In this document: piece by piece, positions 63,311 through 64,000 of the stretch
Numbering within the stretch: position 1 is the first letter of the stretch
Layout: every line of letters starts with the position of its first letter
DNA from: Bathymodiolus brooksi
Taxonomy: Eukaryota; Mollusca; Bivalvia; Mytilida; Modiolidae
NCBI GenBank assembly: GCA_963680875.1
Contig: OY804579.1
Location: 81,395,095-81,459,094, forward strand
Reading direction: 5' to 3'
Length of the DNA stretch: 64,000 nt
Notes under the pieces: generated by a model
Told to the model about the DNA's origin: nothing
Database searches by the model: none
The model's input: only the letters and a program-made list of their open reading frames with translations
Made by a program: the position numbers and the translations under genes

Positions 63311-64000
63311 AGTGTACCCGATGCGTTTCTGGACAAATATTTTACCTATTTTGTTCCTGTATTTAAATACTGTTACAGTGACAGCCGGAACCTTTGAGCC
63401 GTAATGAGAGCGGGAGGTTTGGCGCCTTAAAATCTGATTCAACCCACCATTTCTTTAGAAATGCCTGTACCAAGTCAGGGTCATTACGGTTTTCACAGTT
63501 TTCTGGTTGTTGACTGATTTTGTCTGTTTGTATAATTATGAGTTTTGACTTTCCCTTTGTAAAATTGTTCGGAGTTCGGTAATTTGTTATTACCCTTACT
63601 TATAGCCTTAATCATGTACATTCATCGTCAACTAATGAATGAGTTTTAAACAGCATTGACCTGCAAATACTGTGAACTTGAACGAAATAATAAACAGGAA
63701 AATAATCAAAATAAGCAAATTGTAATTTCTTCCATCCATCATTTGCATATACAACTGCTAGGACAGAGAATAATTGTATATTTCAGCTTTTTGCTATCAT
63801 GAGACACGAAAAAAAAGTTTGTTTTCGGTGAATATGCTAACATTATATTCATACAAAAATGTACGTTGGTCCAAACACACATTATGTACTGTGAACTATG
63901 AAGTTGTTTAAAAAGTTATCATGATGAATACATGATACGACTGAAAATTGCTCACTTGATACAAGGACATATATACAGCCACTACTTGACATTACATTTT

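Larger units (their letters stand above)
58695..63911. repeat. Segmental duplication, arm B
   Basis: Same order as arm A. Relative to A it lacks the CR1-like LINE and the 310-bp insertion, keeps about 135 bases at 60340-60475, and has an extra plus-strand Penelope 3' end at about 63050-63310. Its left edge is the end of the 86-bp satellite. Its right edge is GAAGTTGTTTAA, after which it diverges. Confidence 0.95.

Overview
This is a eukaryotic, AT-rich and intron-rich window, most likely from a bivalve mollusc. The evidence is (a) many copies of a tRNA-derived SINE ending in the 'GTTGAAAGTGGCGTTAA' type core that is common in molluscs, (b) a dispersed Penelope-like repeat whose 3' UTR ('CCTTCCGGAGCACCTGAG') resembles mussel sequence, and (c) a metazoan exon-shuffled gene with kringle and LDL-receptor class A exons. 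The species cannot be fixed from sequence alone. There are no bacterial genes, operons or CRISPR arrays, and most open frames are retroelement debris or chance frames.

Layout. 0.2-4.2 kb: a decayed non-LTR retrotransposon (endonuclease plus reverse transcriptase), split by a foldback/SINE insertion and carrying an in-frame 17-fold tandem expansion of a 30-bp codon block. 4.3-12 kb: SINEs, Penelope 3' ends, a 54-bp minisatellite, a 232-bp hAT-type MITE with an 8-bp target duplication, and a second foldback element. 12.0-18.2 kb: one arm of a segmental duplication whose other arm lies at 58.7-63.9 kb. Each arm carries an intact terminal exon for a one-pass membrane protein. 17.1-35.3 kb, minus strand: the visible part of a gene, in transcription order kringle exon, LDLa exon, kringle exon, Thr/Ser-rich stalk exon, TM/stop exon. 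Every visible junction is phase 1. Its introns are filled with transposons: a Tc1/mariner element with a nested Penelope copy that ends about 30 bp from a kringle splice donor, and a 4.2-kb TIR element at 29.9-34.1 kb.

The 4.2-kb TIR element is the most interesting object. It has inverted ends flanked by TATA, a plus-strand three-exon gene with a SWIM zinc finger, and a minus-strand THAP zinc-finger gene. The two genes converge, and each starts inside its own TIR. Both genes are broken and the middle looks deleted. An intact 283-codon ORF of unknown function sits in intron 1 of the SWIM gene.

36.7-58.7 kb is dominated by tandem DNA: 9.25 near-identical copies of a 467-bp unit with RNA polymerase III A and B boxes, about 11 copies of a 69-bp unit, then about 127 copies of an 86-bp satellite with higher-order blocks of 20-23 monomers. 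The satellite ends where the second duplication arm begins. Between the arrays, 44.2-45.7 kb holds a decayed gene of an uncharacterised, probably mobile-element-linked family.
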